From contig NZ_SGVY01000004.1 of the NCBI RefSeq assembly GCF_004535825.1, forward strand, positions 1-64,000: a stretch of 64,000 bases of DNA. The letters are read 5' to 3'. Position 1 is the first letter of the stretch; each line of letters begins with the position of its first letter. Below, in pieces: positions 21,827-31,232 of the stretch. Under the pieces are notes generated by a model. It did not search any database, was not told the DNA's origin, and was given only the letters and a program-made list of their open reading frames with translations. The translations under genes were made by a program, and so were the position numbers. This stretch comes from Segatella hominis (GTDB lineage: Bacteria; Bacteroidota; Bacteroidia; Bacteroidales; Bacteroidaceae).

Positions 21827-23188
21827 TTAATCTTCTTCATTCTCCAGCAAGTCGGTGCCGAGGTGAGTGGTCTGCTCGCGCTTCAGACGGTCGCGCACTT
21901 CCTTAGGCTTGGTGGCGTAGGTAATCATTCGGATAGAATCGTTATAGCTTACGTACTTCCAGAGCCAGTTGAGTAATACCATTACCTTGTTCTTTACGCC
22001 AAGAATAGAGCGAAGATGGACTACCAGCCACAATACCCAGGCAAAGAAGCCCTGGCTGTGAAACTTGCCAAGCTCTACCACAGCCTTGTGTCTGCCTATG
22101 GTTGCCATTGACCCCAGGTTCTTGTAGCGGAAAGGCTTGAGTTGGGTATCGTCTGCTCCCTCTGCTATCTTCTGGATATTCTTGGCCAGAAGCGCAGCCT
22201 GCTGAATGGCTACCTGAGCCAACTGTGGATGACCGCCAGGATAAGCTGGGTCTGTGGTCTGGATACACTGGTCGCCGATGGCAAAGAGACCGTCCATGCC
22301 AGGGATGCGGTTGAATTCATCTACTACGATTCGGAAACCACGACCCAGATGGTCACCTTCTATACCTGTGATAGGCTGTGCCTTTACACCGGAAACCCAG
22401 AGGAAGGTACGGGTAGGAATCTCTTGACCATCCTTCATCAGAACTTTATGGTCCTTATAGTCGGTTACCATCTTACCGAATTGTACATCTACACCCATGC
22501 TGGTAAGGAAATCGTATGCTTTCTTGGACGAATCCTGCGACATTCCTGCGAGCAGTCTGTCGCCGGCTTCCAGAAGATAGATATGCATCAGAGATGAGTC
22601 CATATCAGGATAATCGTAAGGAATCACGTAGCGCTTCATTTCAGAGAGAGCTCCGGCAATTTCCACACCAGTGGCACCACCGCCCACAATCACTACGTTC
22701 AGAAGTTCCTGTCGTTCCTCTTCTGTAGCACAGGTCAAAGCACGTTCCAGATTACTCAGCACGGCGTTGCGCAATCCCATCGCCTCTGAAACGGTCTTCA
22801 TCGGAATAGCCCATTTCTCGATATTGGCATTACCATAAAAATTGGTAGTGGTACCGGCTGCGAACACCAGATAATCGTACTCGATTTTACCGATAGATGT
22901 CTGCAGAATCTTCTTGTCTGGGAATACGGCTCTCGCTTCTGCCATGCGGAAGTAGAAGTTCTTGCGCTTGCGGAAAATCTGACGGAATGGGAATGAGATG
23001 GAACTTGGGTCGATACCTGCCGAGGCAATCTGATAGATAAGCGGAGGGAACTGATGGAAGTTGTTCTTGTCGATCAACACTACCTGAAGGTTTGCCTTGC
23101 TGAGGTCTTCTGCCAAGCGAAGACCACCGAGTCCACCACCTACAATCACAACTCTCTTCAACTGATTTCTCTTGATATTAATACTCAT
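21827..23188 (-). CDS. ndh: type II NADH:quinone oxidoreductase
   Basis: A 453-residue flavoprotein of the Ndh-2 family. The FAD motif VVIVGGGLGGLRLAEDL lies near residues 14-30 and a second NAD-binding motif, VVIVGGGATGVEIAGAL, near the middle. DGLFAIGDQ and the hydrophobic, membrane-associating C-terminal part (FAWVLWLVVHLRSILGVKNKV) are as expected. It oxidises NADH and reduces quinone without pumping protons. The start MSINIKRNQ (23,188) is preferred, because the frame to 23,254 is low-complexity leader. It lies close to the nuo operon, which lacks the NADH-oxidising subunits. Confidence 0.9.
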   Translation of the reverse strand: MSINIKRNQLKRVVIVGGGLGGLRLAEDLSKANLQVVLIDKNNFHQFPPLIYQIASAGIDPSSISFPFRQIFRKRKNFYFRMAEARAVFPDKKILQTSIGKIEYDYLVFAAGTTTNFYGNANIEKWAIPMKTVSEAMGLRNAVLSNLERALTCATEEERQELLNVVIVGGGATGVEIAGALSEMKRYVIPYDYPDMDSSLMHIYLLEAGDRLLAGMSQDSSKKAYDFLTSMGVDVQFGKMVTDYKDHKVLMKDGQEIPTRTFLWVSGVKAQPITGIEGDHLGRGFRIVVDEFNRIPGMDGLFAIGDQCIQTTDPAYPGGHPQLAQVAIQQAALLAKNIQKIAEGADDTQLKPFRYKNLGSMATIGRHKAVVELGKFHSQGFFAWVLWLVVHLRSILGVKNKVMVLLNWLWKYVSYNDSIRMITYATKPKEVRDRLKREQTTHLGTDLLENEED

Positions 23189-23284
23189 AACTGCTGCTAT
23201 ATTTTTATAATTACTAAATACATATATTTGCTGAAAACTATTTTCATAAGGCATATAGCCTCGTTATCTCTGAAAATTCGATTG

Positions 23285-23292
23285 CAAAGGTA
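23285..23292 (-). promoter_or_regulatory. -7 box TACCTTTG for ndh
   Basis: CAAAGGTA on the plus strand; leader of about 95 bases. The region 23,189-23,557 holds this promoter, that of the cupin gene, and no gene. Confidence 0.55.
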
Positions 23293-23501
23293 CAATATTT
23301 TTATGAGGTAGCAAAGAATGAAGTGTAGAAAAATGAGTGAGAAGTCCATTACAAACGTTCCTATTTTGAAATTTGAAAACTGATGTTACAAAATGTAATA
23401 TGTGGATTGCATTTTTATAGAGGTCTTGTAACTTTTTCATGTAAAGTCAAGGATATCGTCCGTTTTTTCGCATTTTATGGTGAAAACTGGTGTTTTTTTC
23501 T

Positions 23502-23509
23502 TACTTTTG
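23502..23509 (+). promoter_or_regulatory. -7 box TACTTTTG for the cupin gene
   Basis: TACTTTTG lies 48 bases upstream of ATG 23,558, which rules out the longer frame from 23,477. Confidence 0.6.
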
Positions 23510-23557
23510 CAAATTAAAAACAAGATAACATCAATTTACATTATAATTTCAGAAAAA

Positions 23558-23890
23558 ATGGTCATAGATTTTGAAAAGATTGCTGAGGCTCATTTGGAGG
23601 GCTTCAAGGGTGGAAAGGGTAAACTCGATACCCGTAATTATGTGGACGATAAGGTGAAGATTATGTATTCTACCTTGCGTCCGGGTGCATCAACTGGTCT
23701 TCATACCCATGAGGGCAACTGCGAGATTATCTATGTGGTAAGCGGCACAGCTACATTCCATTATGACGATACCGTAGAGGAGGTTCGCCAGGGACAGGTG
23801 CATTACTGTCCGATGAATCATGCTCATTACATGGAGAATCTCACAGACCATGATCTGGTCTATTTAGCTATCGTACCAGAACATCATTAA
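23558..23890 (+). CDS. small cupin-domain protein
   Basis: A 110-residue single-domain cupin. The first motif is GLHTHEGNCEIIYVVSGTATF, with two histidines and a glutamate as metal ligands, and the second is HYCPMNHAHYMENLTD, with the third histidine. The function is unknown; such small cupins bind a metal and may act as sugar isomerases, dioxygenases or sensors. It has its own promoter and terminator. A decayed 3' fragment of a related copy is at 15,403-15,497, so this genome or an ancestor had more than one. Confidence 0.85.
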   Translation: MVIDFEKIAEAHLEGFKGGKGKLDTRNYVDDKVKIMYSTLRPGASTGLHTHEGNCEIIYVVSGTATFHYDDTVEEVRQGQVHYCPMNHAHYMENLTDHDLVYLAIVPEHH

Positions 23891-23935
23891 AAAAACTACG
23901 TTTCTGAAGTTATCTTTCTAAAATTCAGAACGTGT

Positions 23936-23969
23936 AAAGGGGGGAATGGTAATCATTCTCCCTTTTTTC
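23936..23969 (+). terminator. terminator after the cupin gene
   Basis: AAAGGGGGGAATG pairs imperfectly with CATTCTCCCTTT, then TTTT. Confidence 0.7.
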
Positions 23970-24023
23970 GTGTTTTTGAAACAATTTTTTTTAAAAGTTA
24001 TGTCTTGTTTCAGAAATAATTGT

Positions 24024-24031
24024 TAACTTTG
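24024..24031 (+). promoter_or_regulatory. promoter box TAACTTTG of the nuo operon
   Basis: TAACTTTG, 45 bases upstream of nuoA. No other promoter of this type was noted between the nuo genes, and the spacings are short, so one long transcript is likely. Confidence 0.6.
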
Positions 24032-24076
24032 CAACCGCTTAGAAGCATTTAAACAAAATAACGTTATAACAAATTT

Positions 24077-24427
24077 ATGAACTTTACACTATTTATCACC
24101 GTTTTGCTGACGGCTGTAACCTTGGTGGTGGCTGCTTATGTCATCGCAAAGTTGATCGGTCCTCGTTCATACAATCCGGTAAAGGGTGAACCTTTTGAGT
24201 GTGGTATTCCGACACGTGGCAGCTCCTGGTTGCCATCACACATCGGCTACTATCTCTTCGCCATCCTTTTCCTGATGTTTGATATTGAGACTGTAATGCT
24301 TTACCCATGGGCAGTCGTAGTTAAGCAGTTTGGATCTATGGCTCTCGTGAGCATCGGGTTCTTCCTGTTGGTATTAGTATTAGGCCTGGCTTATGCTTGG
24401 CGGAAAGGAGCATTGGAATGGAAGTAA
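24077..24427 (+). CDS. nuoA: NADH-quinone oxidoreductase subunit A
   Basis: A 116-residue membrane protein with three hydrophobic helices. The conserved loop is present as KGEPFECGIPTRGSSW near residue 37, and an acidic MFDIETVMLYPW follows in the second helix. NuoA is a small membrane-arm subunit next to the quinone site of complex I. It is the first gene of an operon ordered A-B-CD-H-I-J-K-L-M-N, the Bacteroidota layout. Its last ten bases overlap nuoB. Confidence 0.95.
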   Translation: MNFTLFITVLLTAVTLVVAAYVIAKLIGPRSYNPVKGEPFECGIPTRGSSWLPSHIGYYLFAILFLMFDIETVMLYPWAVVVKQFGSMALVSIGFFLLVLVLGLAYAWRKGALEWK

Positions 24428-25143
24428 ACAAAAGAGCCTCTATCAAGAGTATTCCTTACGACGAGTTTAAGGACAATGACACCCTCGAGAAAATCGCACA
24501 AGAGCTGAATGAGGGTGGTGCTAATGTGGTAGTTGGTTCTCTCGATGCCGCCATCAACTGGGGACGCAGTAATTCACTCTGGTCATTGACATTCGGTACC
24601 TCTTGCTGTGGTATCGAGTTTATGGCTGTAGGTTGTGCTCGTTATGACTTCTCCCGTTTCGGTTTCGAGGTAACACGTAACTCTCCACGTCAAGCCGACT
24701 TGATTATGTGTGCCGGTACTATTACCAATAAAATGGCACCTGTTTTTAAACGTTTGTATGATGAAATGGCTGAGCCAAAGTATGTGGTAGCTGTAGGTGG
24801 ATGCACCATCTCTGGTGGACCATTCAAGAAGAGCTACAATGTAGTTCGTGGTATCAGCGAGTTAGTTCCTGTGGATGTCTATATCCCAGGTTGCCCTCCA
24901 CGCCCAGAGGCAATCCTTTACGGTATGATGCAATTGCAGCGTAAGGTAAAGGTTGAGAAATTCTTCGGTGGTGCTAACCACAAGATGAACAGCGAGGAGA
25001 AGGAACTGTCTATGAGCAAGGGTGGTCTTCGTGGCTTGAGCAACGAAAACCTTTCTGATGCTAATCTGCTCGGACATAAGGAACCAATCATCGTAACAGA
25101 AGTACCTGAGGATTTCGACCCTCAGAAAGGTCTAACTGATTAA
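24418..25143 (+). CDS. nuoB: NADH-quinone oxidoreductase subunit B (N2 iron-sulfur cluster)
   Basis: A 241-residue subunit that holds the terminal [4Fe-4S] cluster N2. The adjacent cysteines and their partners are visible in SCCGIEFMAVG, MCAGTIT, VGGCTISGG and PGCPPRPE. N2 hands electrons to quinone at the junction with NuoCD and NuoH. The start at ATG 24,418 follows GGAAAGGAG and lies inside nuoA, a translational overlap. The last about 70 residues are an extra tail compared with E. coli NuoB, which I have also seen in Bacteroidota. Confidence 0.95.
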   Translation: MEVNKRASIKSIPYDEFKDNDTLEKIAQELNEGGANVVVGSLDAAINWGRSNSLWSLTFGTSCCGIEFMAVGCARYDFSRFGFEVTRNSPRQADLIMCAGTITNKMAPVFKRLYDEMAEPKYVVAVGGCTISGGPFKKSYNVVRGISELVPVDVYIPGCPPRPEAILYGMMQLQRKVKVEKFFGGANHKMNSEEKELSMSKGGLRGLSNENLSDANLLGHKEPIIVTEVPEDFDPQKGLTD

Positions 25144-25162
25144 TATAATAAGGTATAAGAAT

Positions 25163-26734
25163 ATGAAACTGAATAATATTGAATTGAGTTTTGATAATTT
25201 CGCTTCTGAAATGGCGAAGTTGAAGAACGAGAAGCATTTCGACTACCTTGTTACCATCATCGGTGAAGACTTCGGTGAGGAAGGTCTCGGATGTATCTAT
25301 ATTCTTGAAAATACTCAGACTAACGAACGTTGCTCTGTCAAGACTATCGCCAAGAAGGTGGATGGTTCTGATGTGATTCCTACAGTCATCAATCTCTGGA
25401 AGGTTGCTGATCTGCTGGAGCGTGAGGTGTTTGATTTCGTCGGCATCAAGTTCTTGGGTCACCCAGATATGCGTCGTCTTTTCCTCCGTACTGATTTCCA
25501 GGGCTATCCTTTGCGCAAGGATTTCGATATGAGTCCAGAGGCCAACAAGTTCCCTTGTACTGATGAGCCTGAGGATGATTTCACTGTAGAATACAGTCTT
25601 AGTGCTGATGGTCATCTGGTAGCTACTGAAAAGCGTCGCTTCGATGAGGATGAGTATGTTGTCAACATCGGTCCTAACCACCCATCTACCCATGGTGTGC
25701 TCCGTCTTCAGACCGTTATCGACGGTGAGACCGTGAAGCGTATCTATCCTCACCTCGGATATATCCACCGTGGTATCGAGAAGATGTGGGAGAATATGAC
25801 TTATCCTCAGACTTTGGCTTTGACCGACCGTCTGAACTACCTCTCTGCCATGATGCACCGCCACGCTTTGGTAGGCGTTATCGAGGAGGCTATGGGTATC
25901 GAACTTTCTGATCGTATCCACTACATCCGTACTATCATGGATGAGTTGCAGCGTATTGACTCTCACTTGTTGTACCTCGGCTGTACCGCACAGGACTTGG
26001 GTGCTTTGACTGCATTCCTCTACTGTATGCGTGACCGTGAGCACGTGTTGAATGTGATGGAGGAGACAACTGGTGGTCGCTTGATCCAGAATTATTACCG
26101 TATCGGTGGTCTTCAGGCTGATATCGATCCTAACTTCGTTCAGAACGTGAAGACTCTCTGCAAGTATCTCCGTCCGATGATTCAGGAATACCTCGACGTA
26201 TTCGGTGACAACGTGATTACTCACAACCGTCTCGAAGGTGTAGGTCCTATGAATTATGAGGATTGTATCAACTATGCCGTTACAGGTCCTGCAGGTCGTG
26301 CATCTGGTTGGAAGAACGATACTCGTAAGCGTCATCCATACGATATGTACGACAAGGTAGAGTGGAAGGAAATCACTTTGACCGGTTGCGATTCTATGGA
26401 TCGTTACTACGTTCACATCCAGGAGTTGTATCAGAGTTTGGATATCATCGAGCAGTTGATCGACAACATTCCAGAGGGTGAGTACTACATCAAGCAGAAG
26501 CCAATCATCAAGGTTCCAGAGGGACAGTGGTATTTCTCAGTAGAGGGTGCCAGCGGTGAGTTTGGTGTATATCTCGACTCAAAGGGTGACAAGAGTCCAT
26601 ACCGTATGAAGATGCGCCCAATGGGCTTGTCTTTGACAGGTGCGCTCGATCCAATGCTTCGTGGACAGAAAATCGCTGACTTGATTACAACAGGTGCAGC
26701 AATCGACTTCGTAATCCCTGATATTGATAGATAA
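25163..26734 (+). CDS. nuoCD: fused NADH-quinone oxidoreductase subunits C and D
   Basis: A 523-residue fusion. The first about 150 residues are NuoC-like (YLVTIIGEDFGEEGL, EREVFDFVGIKFLGHPDMRRLFL). From about 175 the NuoD part follows: NIGPNHPSTHGVLRLQ, HLGYIHRGIEK and the C-terminal MRLRPxx-type MKMRPMGL. NuoD forms the quinone-binding pocket with NuoB. The fusion is normal in this phylum. Because nuoE, nuoF and nuoG are absent, nothing in the cluster supplies the NADH site that would feed this module. Confidence 0.95.
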   Translation: MKLNNIELSFDNFASEMAKLKNEKHFDYLVTIIGEDFGEEGLGCIYILENTQTNERCSVKTIAKKVDGSDVIPTVINLWKVADLLEREVFDFVGIKFLGHPDMRRLFLRTDFQGYPLRKDFDMSPEANKFPCTDEPEDDFTVEYSLSADGHLVATEKRRFDEDEYVVNIGPNHPSTHGVLRLQTVIDGETVKRIYPHLGYIHRGIEKMWENMTYPQTLALTDRLNYLSAMMHRHALVGVIEEAMGIELSDRIHYIRTIMDELQRIDSHLLYLGCTAQDLGALTAFLYCMRDREHVLNVMEETTGGRLIQNYYRIGGLQADIDPNFVQNVKTLCKYLRPMIQEYLDVFGDNVITHNRLEGVGPMNYEDCINYAVTGPAGRASGWKNDTRKRHPYDMYDKVEWKEITLTGCDSMDRYYVHIQELYQSLDIIEQLIDNIPEGEYYIKQKPIIKVPEGQWYFSVEGASGEFGVYLDSKGDKSPYRMKMRPMGLSLTGALDPMLRGQKIADLITTGAAIDFVIPDIDR

Positions 26735-26736
26735 TT

Positions 26737-27822
26737 ATGTTTGATTTTAGTATAGTAACAACATTCATCGACAATTTGCTTCGCCAGACTTTGGGTTTGG
26801 GCGACTTCCTGTCGATTCTGATAGAGTGCGTGCTCGTGGGTATCTGCATTTTGACAGCATACGCGCTGATAGCCATCGTACTTATCTTTATGGAGCGTAA
26901 GGTGTGTGCCTACTTCCAGTGCCGTCTCGGCCCTATGCGTGTAGGTCCTTGGGGTATCTTCCAGGTATTCGCTGATGTGCTCAAGATGTTGATCAAGGAG
27001 ATCTTTGCTGTAGATAGAGCCGACAAGCTGCTCTACTACATCGCACCATTCCTCGTGATCATTGCCTCTGTGGGTACTTTCTCATTCCTTCCATGGAACA
27101 AGGGAGCTCATATTCTTGACTTCAACGTAGGTGTATTCCTCATCACTGCCGTAAGTTCTATCGGCGTTTTGGGTGTGTTCCTCGCTGGTTGGGCATCTAA
27201 CAATAAGTACTCTGTGGTATCTGCCATGCGTGGTGCCGTACAGATGATTTCTTATGAGATGTCTCTCGGTCTCTGCCTGATTTCTGCAGTAGTTCTTACT
27301 GGTACTATGCAGGTGAGCGGTATCGTTGAGGCTCAGACTGGTGCTTGGAACTGGTTGATTATCAAGGGTCATGTACCAGCTATCCTTGCTTTCCTCGTAT
27401 TCCTTGTAGCAGGTAATGCTGAGGCTAACCGTGGTCCTTTCGACTTGGCTGAGGCTGAGAGTGAGTTGACTGCAGGTTATCATACAGAGTATTCTGGTAT
27501 GGGCTTCGGTTTCTACTACTTGGCTGAGTACCTCAACCTCTTCGTGATTTCTGGTATTGCTTCTACCGTATTCCTCGGTGGTTGGGCGCCATTGAACATC
27601 GGTATCGAGGGCTTCGACAATCTGATGAACTTGATTCCTGGTTTCATCTGGTTCTTCGGTAAGACCTTCGTTGTGGTATGGCTCCTGATGTGGGTACGTT
27701 GGACTTTCCCACGTCTCCGTATCGACCAGATCCTGAAGTTGGAGTGGAAGTATCTGATGCCTTTGTCACTCATCATTCTGATCATGATGACCGTGTGCGT
27801 AGCATTCGGAATCCACGGATAA
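26737..27822 (+). CDS. nuoH: NADH-quinone oxidoreductase subunit H
   Basis: A 361-residue membrane protein with about eight to nine helices. The conserved ERKVCAYFQCRLGPMRVGPWGIFQ lies near residues 49-72, and the charged loop ANRGPFDLAEAESELTAGYHTEYSGM near 228-253. NuoH links the quinone site to the proton-pumping arm. It begins two bases after the nuoCD stop. Protein length and all key loops are normal. Confidence 0.95.
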   Translation: MFDFSIVTTFIDNLLRQTLGLGDFLSILIECVLVGICILTAYALIAIVLIFMERKVCAYFQCRLGPMRVGPWGIFQVFADVLKMLIKEIFAVDRADKLLYYIAPFLVIIASVGTFSFLPWNKGAHILDFNVGVFLITAVSSIGVLGVFLAGWASNNKYSVVSAMRGAVQMISYEMSLGLCLISAVVLTGTMQVSGIVEAQTGAWNWLIIKGHVPAILAFLVFLVAGNAEANRGPFDLAEAESELTAGYHTEYSGMGFGFYYLAEYLNLFVISGIASTVFLGGWAPLNIGIEGFDNLMNLIPGFIWFFGKTFVVVWLLMWVRWTFPRLRIDQILKLEWKYLMPLSLIILIMMTVCVAFGIHG

Positions 27823-27856
27823 TCTTTAATACACATTATTATAATAATAAGAAAGT

Positions 27857-28387
27857 ATGTCTAACAATTCATATTTCGGCGGTATTGCTGCGGGTTTGAA
27901 GACCCTCGCTACTGGTATGAAGGTCACCATGAAGGAGTACTTCACACCTAAGAGCACTGAGCAGTATCCTGAGAACCGCAAGACTACACTCCACATCTCT
28001 CCACGTTTCCGTGGTCGTCTGGTTTTCGTCCGTGACGAGAATGAGGCTTACAAGTGTGTGGGTTGTACATTGTGTGAGAAGTCATGCCCTAACGATACCA
28101 TCAAGATTCAGACCGAGATGGTGGAGGACCCAGAGACAGGCAAGAAGAAGCGCAAACTGGTAGATTACCAGTACGACTTGGGTGACTGCATGTTCTGTGA
28201 ACTCTGTGTGAACGCATGTAACTTCGGTGCAATTAAGTTTGTCAACGATTTCGAGAATGCAGTCTTCGACCGCAACAAGTTGGTGATGCACCTCGACAAG
28301 GAGGTTTACAAGGGCGGAAGCCTTCCTAACCTCATTGATGGTGGCGCTCCACTCGAAATCGGTAAGTTTAACACCAAGACTAAGTAA
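27857..28387 (+). CDS. nuoI: NADH-quinone oxidoreductase subunit I (ferredoxin-like)
   Basis: A 176-residue subunit carrying two [4Fe-4S] clusters: CVGCTLCEKSCP near 62-73 and CMFCELCVNACNFGAI near 107-122. It passes electrons to NuoB. In complexes without NuoEFG, NuoI is a plausible docking point for ferredoxin, flavodoxin or another donor. The N-terminal SNNSYFGGIAAGLKTLATGMKVTMKEYF stretch is the usual membrane-lying part. Confidence 0.95.
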   Translation: MSNNSYFGGIAAGLKTLATGMKVTMKEYFTPKSTEQYPENRKTTLHISPRFRGRLVFVRDENEAYKCVGCTLCEKSCPNDTIKIQTEMVEDPETGKKKRKLVDYQYDLGDCMFCELCVNACNFGAIKFVNDFENAVFDRNKLVMHLDKEVYKGGSLPNLIDGGAPLEIGKFNTKTK

Positions 28388-28402
28388 GGAGGACTTTAGA
28401 CA

Positions 28403-28930
28403 ATGATAACAGCTAATTTATTTATGTTCGTCATCTTGGCAGTAGTCATCCTTGGCTCAGCCATCATGTGCGTAGCTACCAAGCGTATCATGCGTGCGGC
28501 AACTTATCTGTTGTTCGTGCTCTTCGGTGTAGCTGGTGTATTCTTCCTGCTCGACTATACCTATCTGGGTGCAGCTCAGATTGCTGTATATGCAGGTGGT
28601 ATTACTATTCTTTATGTCTTCGCCATTCAGTTGGTTTCCAAGCGTACCCTTCAGGGTCTTTTGGAGCACGTGAAGGGTAGCAAGGTCATTGGCCGTGCAC
28701 TCGTTTGCCTTGTAGGTTTCGTAACCTTGGCAGTCATCGTGTTGAAGAATCACTTTATCGATTTGGCTGCAACAGTAGCCGACACTGAGGTGCCAATGGA
28801 GCAGGTAGGTTCTGCCCTGGTAGGTGCAGACAAGTATGGCTATGTATTGCCATTCGAGTTTATCTCTGTATTCCTGTTGGCATGTATCATCGGTGGTATC
28901 TTAATCGCAAGAAAGGAGGATAAGAAATGA
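28403..28930 (+). CDS. nuoJ: NADH-quinone oxidoreductase subunit J
   Basis: A 175-residue membrane protein with five hydrophobic helices. The family stretch ATYLLFVLFGVAGVFFLLDYTYLGAAQIAVYAGGITILYVF, at about 31-72, is recognisable. It follows nuoI with a GGAGG site and overlaps nuoK by ATGA. It is a membrane-arm subunit close to the quinone module. Confidence 0.94.
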   Translation: MITANLFMFVILAVVILGSAIMCVATKRIMRAATYLLFVLFGVAGVFFLLDYTYLGAAQIAVYAGGITILYVFAIQLVSKRTLQGLLEHVKGSKVIGRALVCLVGFVTLAVIVLKNHFIDLAATVADTEVPMEQVGSALVGADKYGYVLPFEFISVFLLACIIGGILIARKEDKK

Positions 28931-29235
28931 TTCCAGTACAGTATTTCTTCGTGCTTTCAGCACTCTTGTTCTTCATCGGAGTATATGGCTTCTGTACACG
29001 TCGTAACCTCGTTGCCATGCTTATCTCCATCGAGCTTGTATTGAATGCAGCCGATCTGAACTTCGCTGTGTTCAACCGCATTCTCTTCCCTGGACAGTTG
29101 GAAGGTTTCTTCTTCACATTGTTCTCTATCGGAGTAGCAGCAGCCGAGACAGCCGTAGCGCTCGCAATAATTATTAACGTTTACCGCAACTATCACAGTG
29201 ACCAGGTGAACAGTATTGAAAACATGAAATTCTAA
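28927..29235 (+). CDS. nuoK: NADH-quinone oxidoreductase subunit K
   Basis: A 102-residue protein with three helices, containing MLISIELVLNAADLNF, with the conserved membrane glutamate of NuoK, and a second glutamate in AAAETAVALAI. These glutamates belong to the proton path. It overlaps nuoJ by four bases. Confidence 0.95.
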   Translation: MIPVQYFFVLSALLFFIGVYGFCTRRNLVAMLISIELVLNAADLNFAVFNRILFPGQLEGFFFTLFSIGVAAAETAVALAIIINVYRNYHSDQVNSIENMKF

Positions 29236-29243
29236 TTAAGACA

Positions 29244-31199
29244 ATGAATTACAGTTATGCATTTTTGATACTTCTTCTCCCATTCCTGAGCTTCCTGGTT
29301 CTGGGACTTGCGGGTATGAAGATGAAAAAGCAGGTAGCAGCCATCATCGGTACCATCCTGATGGGTTGTGTATTCGGTCTGTCTATTTATACAGCATACG
29401 AATATTTCTTTGCTATCGGCCGTGATGCTTCAACAGGTTTGTATCCAACTGTTGACTCATTCAATTTTACTTGGTTGAAGTTTACTGAGTTGCTGACTTT
29501 CAACATTGGTTTCCGTCTGACACCAATCTCTGTATTGATGCTCATCGTGATTACCACCGTCAGCTTCATGGTTCACATCTACAGTTTCGGTTATATGGCT
29601 GAGCGTGATGAGAATTACAAGGTTGAGGGTTATGAAAAGGGTATGCAGCGTTTCTACGCTTACCTCAGCCTCTTCACCATGTCTATGTTGGGTCTGGTAG
29701 CAGCTACCAATATCTTCCAGATGTATCTTTTCTGGGAGTTGGTGGGTGTCTGCTCATACTTGCTTATTGGTTTCTATTATCCAAAGCATGCAGCAGTACA
29801 TGCCAGCAAGAAGGCGTTCATCGTAACTCGTTTCGCTGACCTCTTCTTCCTCATTGGTATCTTGTTCTACAGCTTCTATGTAGGTACATTCAACTATGAC
29901 TTGAATGCTCAGCCTGAACTTCAGAGTTCTTTGGCAGGTGCGGCATGGGTAATGCCAGCAGCATTGTTCCTTATGTTCATCGGTGGTGCAGGTAAGAGTG
30001 CGATGTTCCCATTGCACATCTGGTTGCCAGATGCAATGGAGGGTCCAACTCCTGTTTCTGCGTTGATTCACGCTGCTACCATGGTTGTAGCTGGTGTTTA
30101 TCAGGTAGCCAGCCTCTTCCCAATCTGGGTAGAGTATGCTCCTAACACACTTCACTACGTAGCTTATATTGCAGCTTTCACAGCATTCTATGCAGCAGCA
30201 GTAGCTTGCTGCCAGCGCGATATCAAGCGTGGTTTGGCTTTCTCTACTATTTCTCAGATTGCTTACATGCTCGTTGCACTGGGTGTTTGCTTTGCTGTAG
30301 ATAACCATCATGGTGGTTTGGGTTACATGGCTGGTATCTTCCACTTGTTTACTCATGCTATGTTCAAGGCCTTGTTGTTCCTCTGCTCTGGTGCCATCAT
30401 CGTCATCATCGGCAGCAACTTCAAGGAGTACATGGGTGGTTTGCACAAGTATATGCCTATTACCAACATCTGCTTCCTCATCGGTTGCTTGGCGATTGCA
30501 GGTATTCCTCCATTCGCAGGTTTCTTCTCTAAGGATGAAATCATTACTGCTTGCTTCCAGTTCTCTCCATTCATGGGCTGGTTTATGACAGTAGTAGCTG
30601 GTATGACAGCATTCTATATGTTCCGTCTTTACTATGTTATCTTCTGGGGACAGAGCTATTATGAGTTGGACCCAGAGAACCGTCGTAAACCACAGGAAGT
30701 TCCTTTTGTAATGTGGGGTCCATTGGTATTCCTCGCAGCAATCTCTTGTGTTTGCGGTATGATTCCTTTCGGTCACTTCGTTTCTGCTACAGGTCAGAGC
30801 TATGATATTCACATCGATACTCAGGTGGCTTGCACCTCTATCGTTGTTGCTATTATCGGTATTGCTCTTGCTACTTATATGTATGCACCAAAGAAGACTC
30901 CATTGGCAGACGGTTTGGCTAAGAAGATGCCTAAGTTGCACAAGGCAGCCTTGAATCGTTTCTATATTGATGATGCTTGGCAGTTCTTTACACATAAGAT
31001 TGTCTTTGGTTTGTTCTCAAAGCCTATTGCATGGTTCGACCGTCGTGTCATCGATGGTACCTTCAATTTCATGGCTTGGGGTGCACAGGAGGCAGGCGAG
31101 ACTATCCGTCCATGGCAGAGTGGCGATGTACGCAGCTATGCTATCTGGTTCCTTACAGGTACTGTAGCGTTGACTTTGTGTCTGCTCGCTCTTCTTTAA
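29244..31199 (+). CDS. nuoL: NADH-quinone oxidoreductase subunit L
   Basis: A 651-residue antiporter-like subunit. The proton-path motifs are present: FWELVGVCSYLLIGFYY near 162, GGAGKSAMFPLHIWLPDAMEGPTPVSALIHAATMV at about 246-280, and a late-helix IPPFAGFFSKDEII. The long C-terminal part, ending in hydrophobic residues, fits the lateral helix. It is the most distal pump of the membrane arm. Confidence 0.95.
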   Translation: MNYSYAFLILLLPFLSFLVLGLAGMKMKKQVAAIIGTILMGCVFGLSIYTAYEYFFAIGRDASTGLYPTVDSFNFTWLKFTELLTFNIGFRLTPISVLMLIVITTVSFMVHIYSFGYMAERDENYKVEGYEKGMQRFYAYLSLFTMSMLGLVAATNIFQMYLFWELVGVCSYLLIGFYYPKHAAVHASKKAFIVTRFADLFFLIGILFYSFYVGTFNYDLNAQPELQSSLAGAAWVMPAALFLMFIGGAGKSAMFPLHIWLPDAMEGPTPVSALIHAATMVVAGVYQVASLFPIWVEYAPNTLHYVAYIAAFTAFYAAAVACCQRDIKRGLAFSTISQIAYMLVALGVCFAVDNHHGGLGYMAGIFHLFTHAMFKALLFLCSGAIIVIIGSNFKEYMGGLHKYMPITNICFLIGCLAIAGIPPFAGFFSKDEIITACFQFSPFMGWFMTVVAGMTAFYMFRLYYVIFWGQSYYELDPENRRKPQEVPFVMWGPLVFLAAISCVCGMIPFGHFVSATGQSYDIHIDTQVACTSIVVAIIGIALATYMYAPKKTPLADGLAKKMPKLHKAALNRFYIDDAWQFFTHKIVFGLFSKPIAWFDRRVIDGTFNFMAWGAQEAGETIRPWQSGDVRSYAIWFLTGTVALTLCLLALL

Positions 31200-31232
31200 T
31201 TAAAGTCTCACAATTAAGTAAATAGAAAAGAA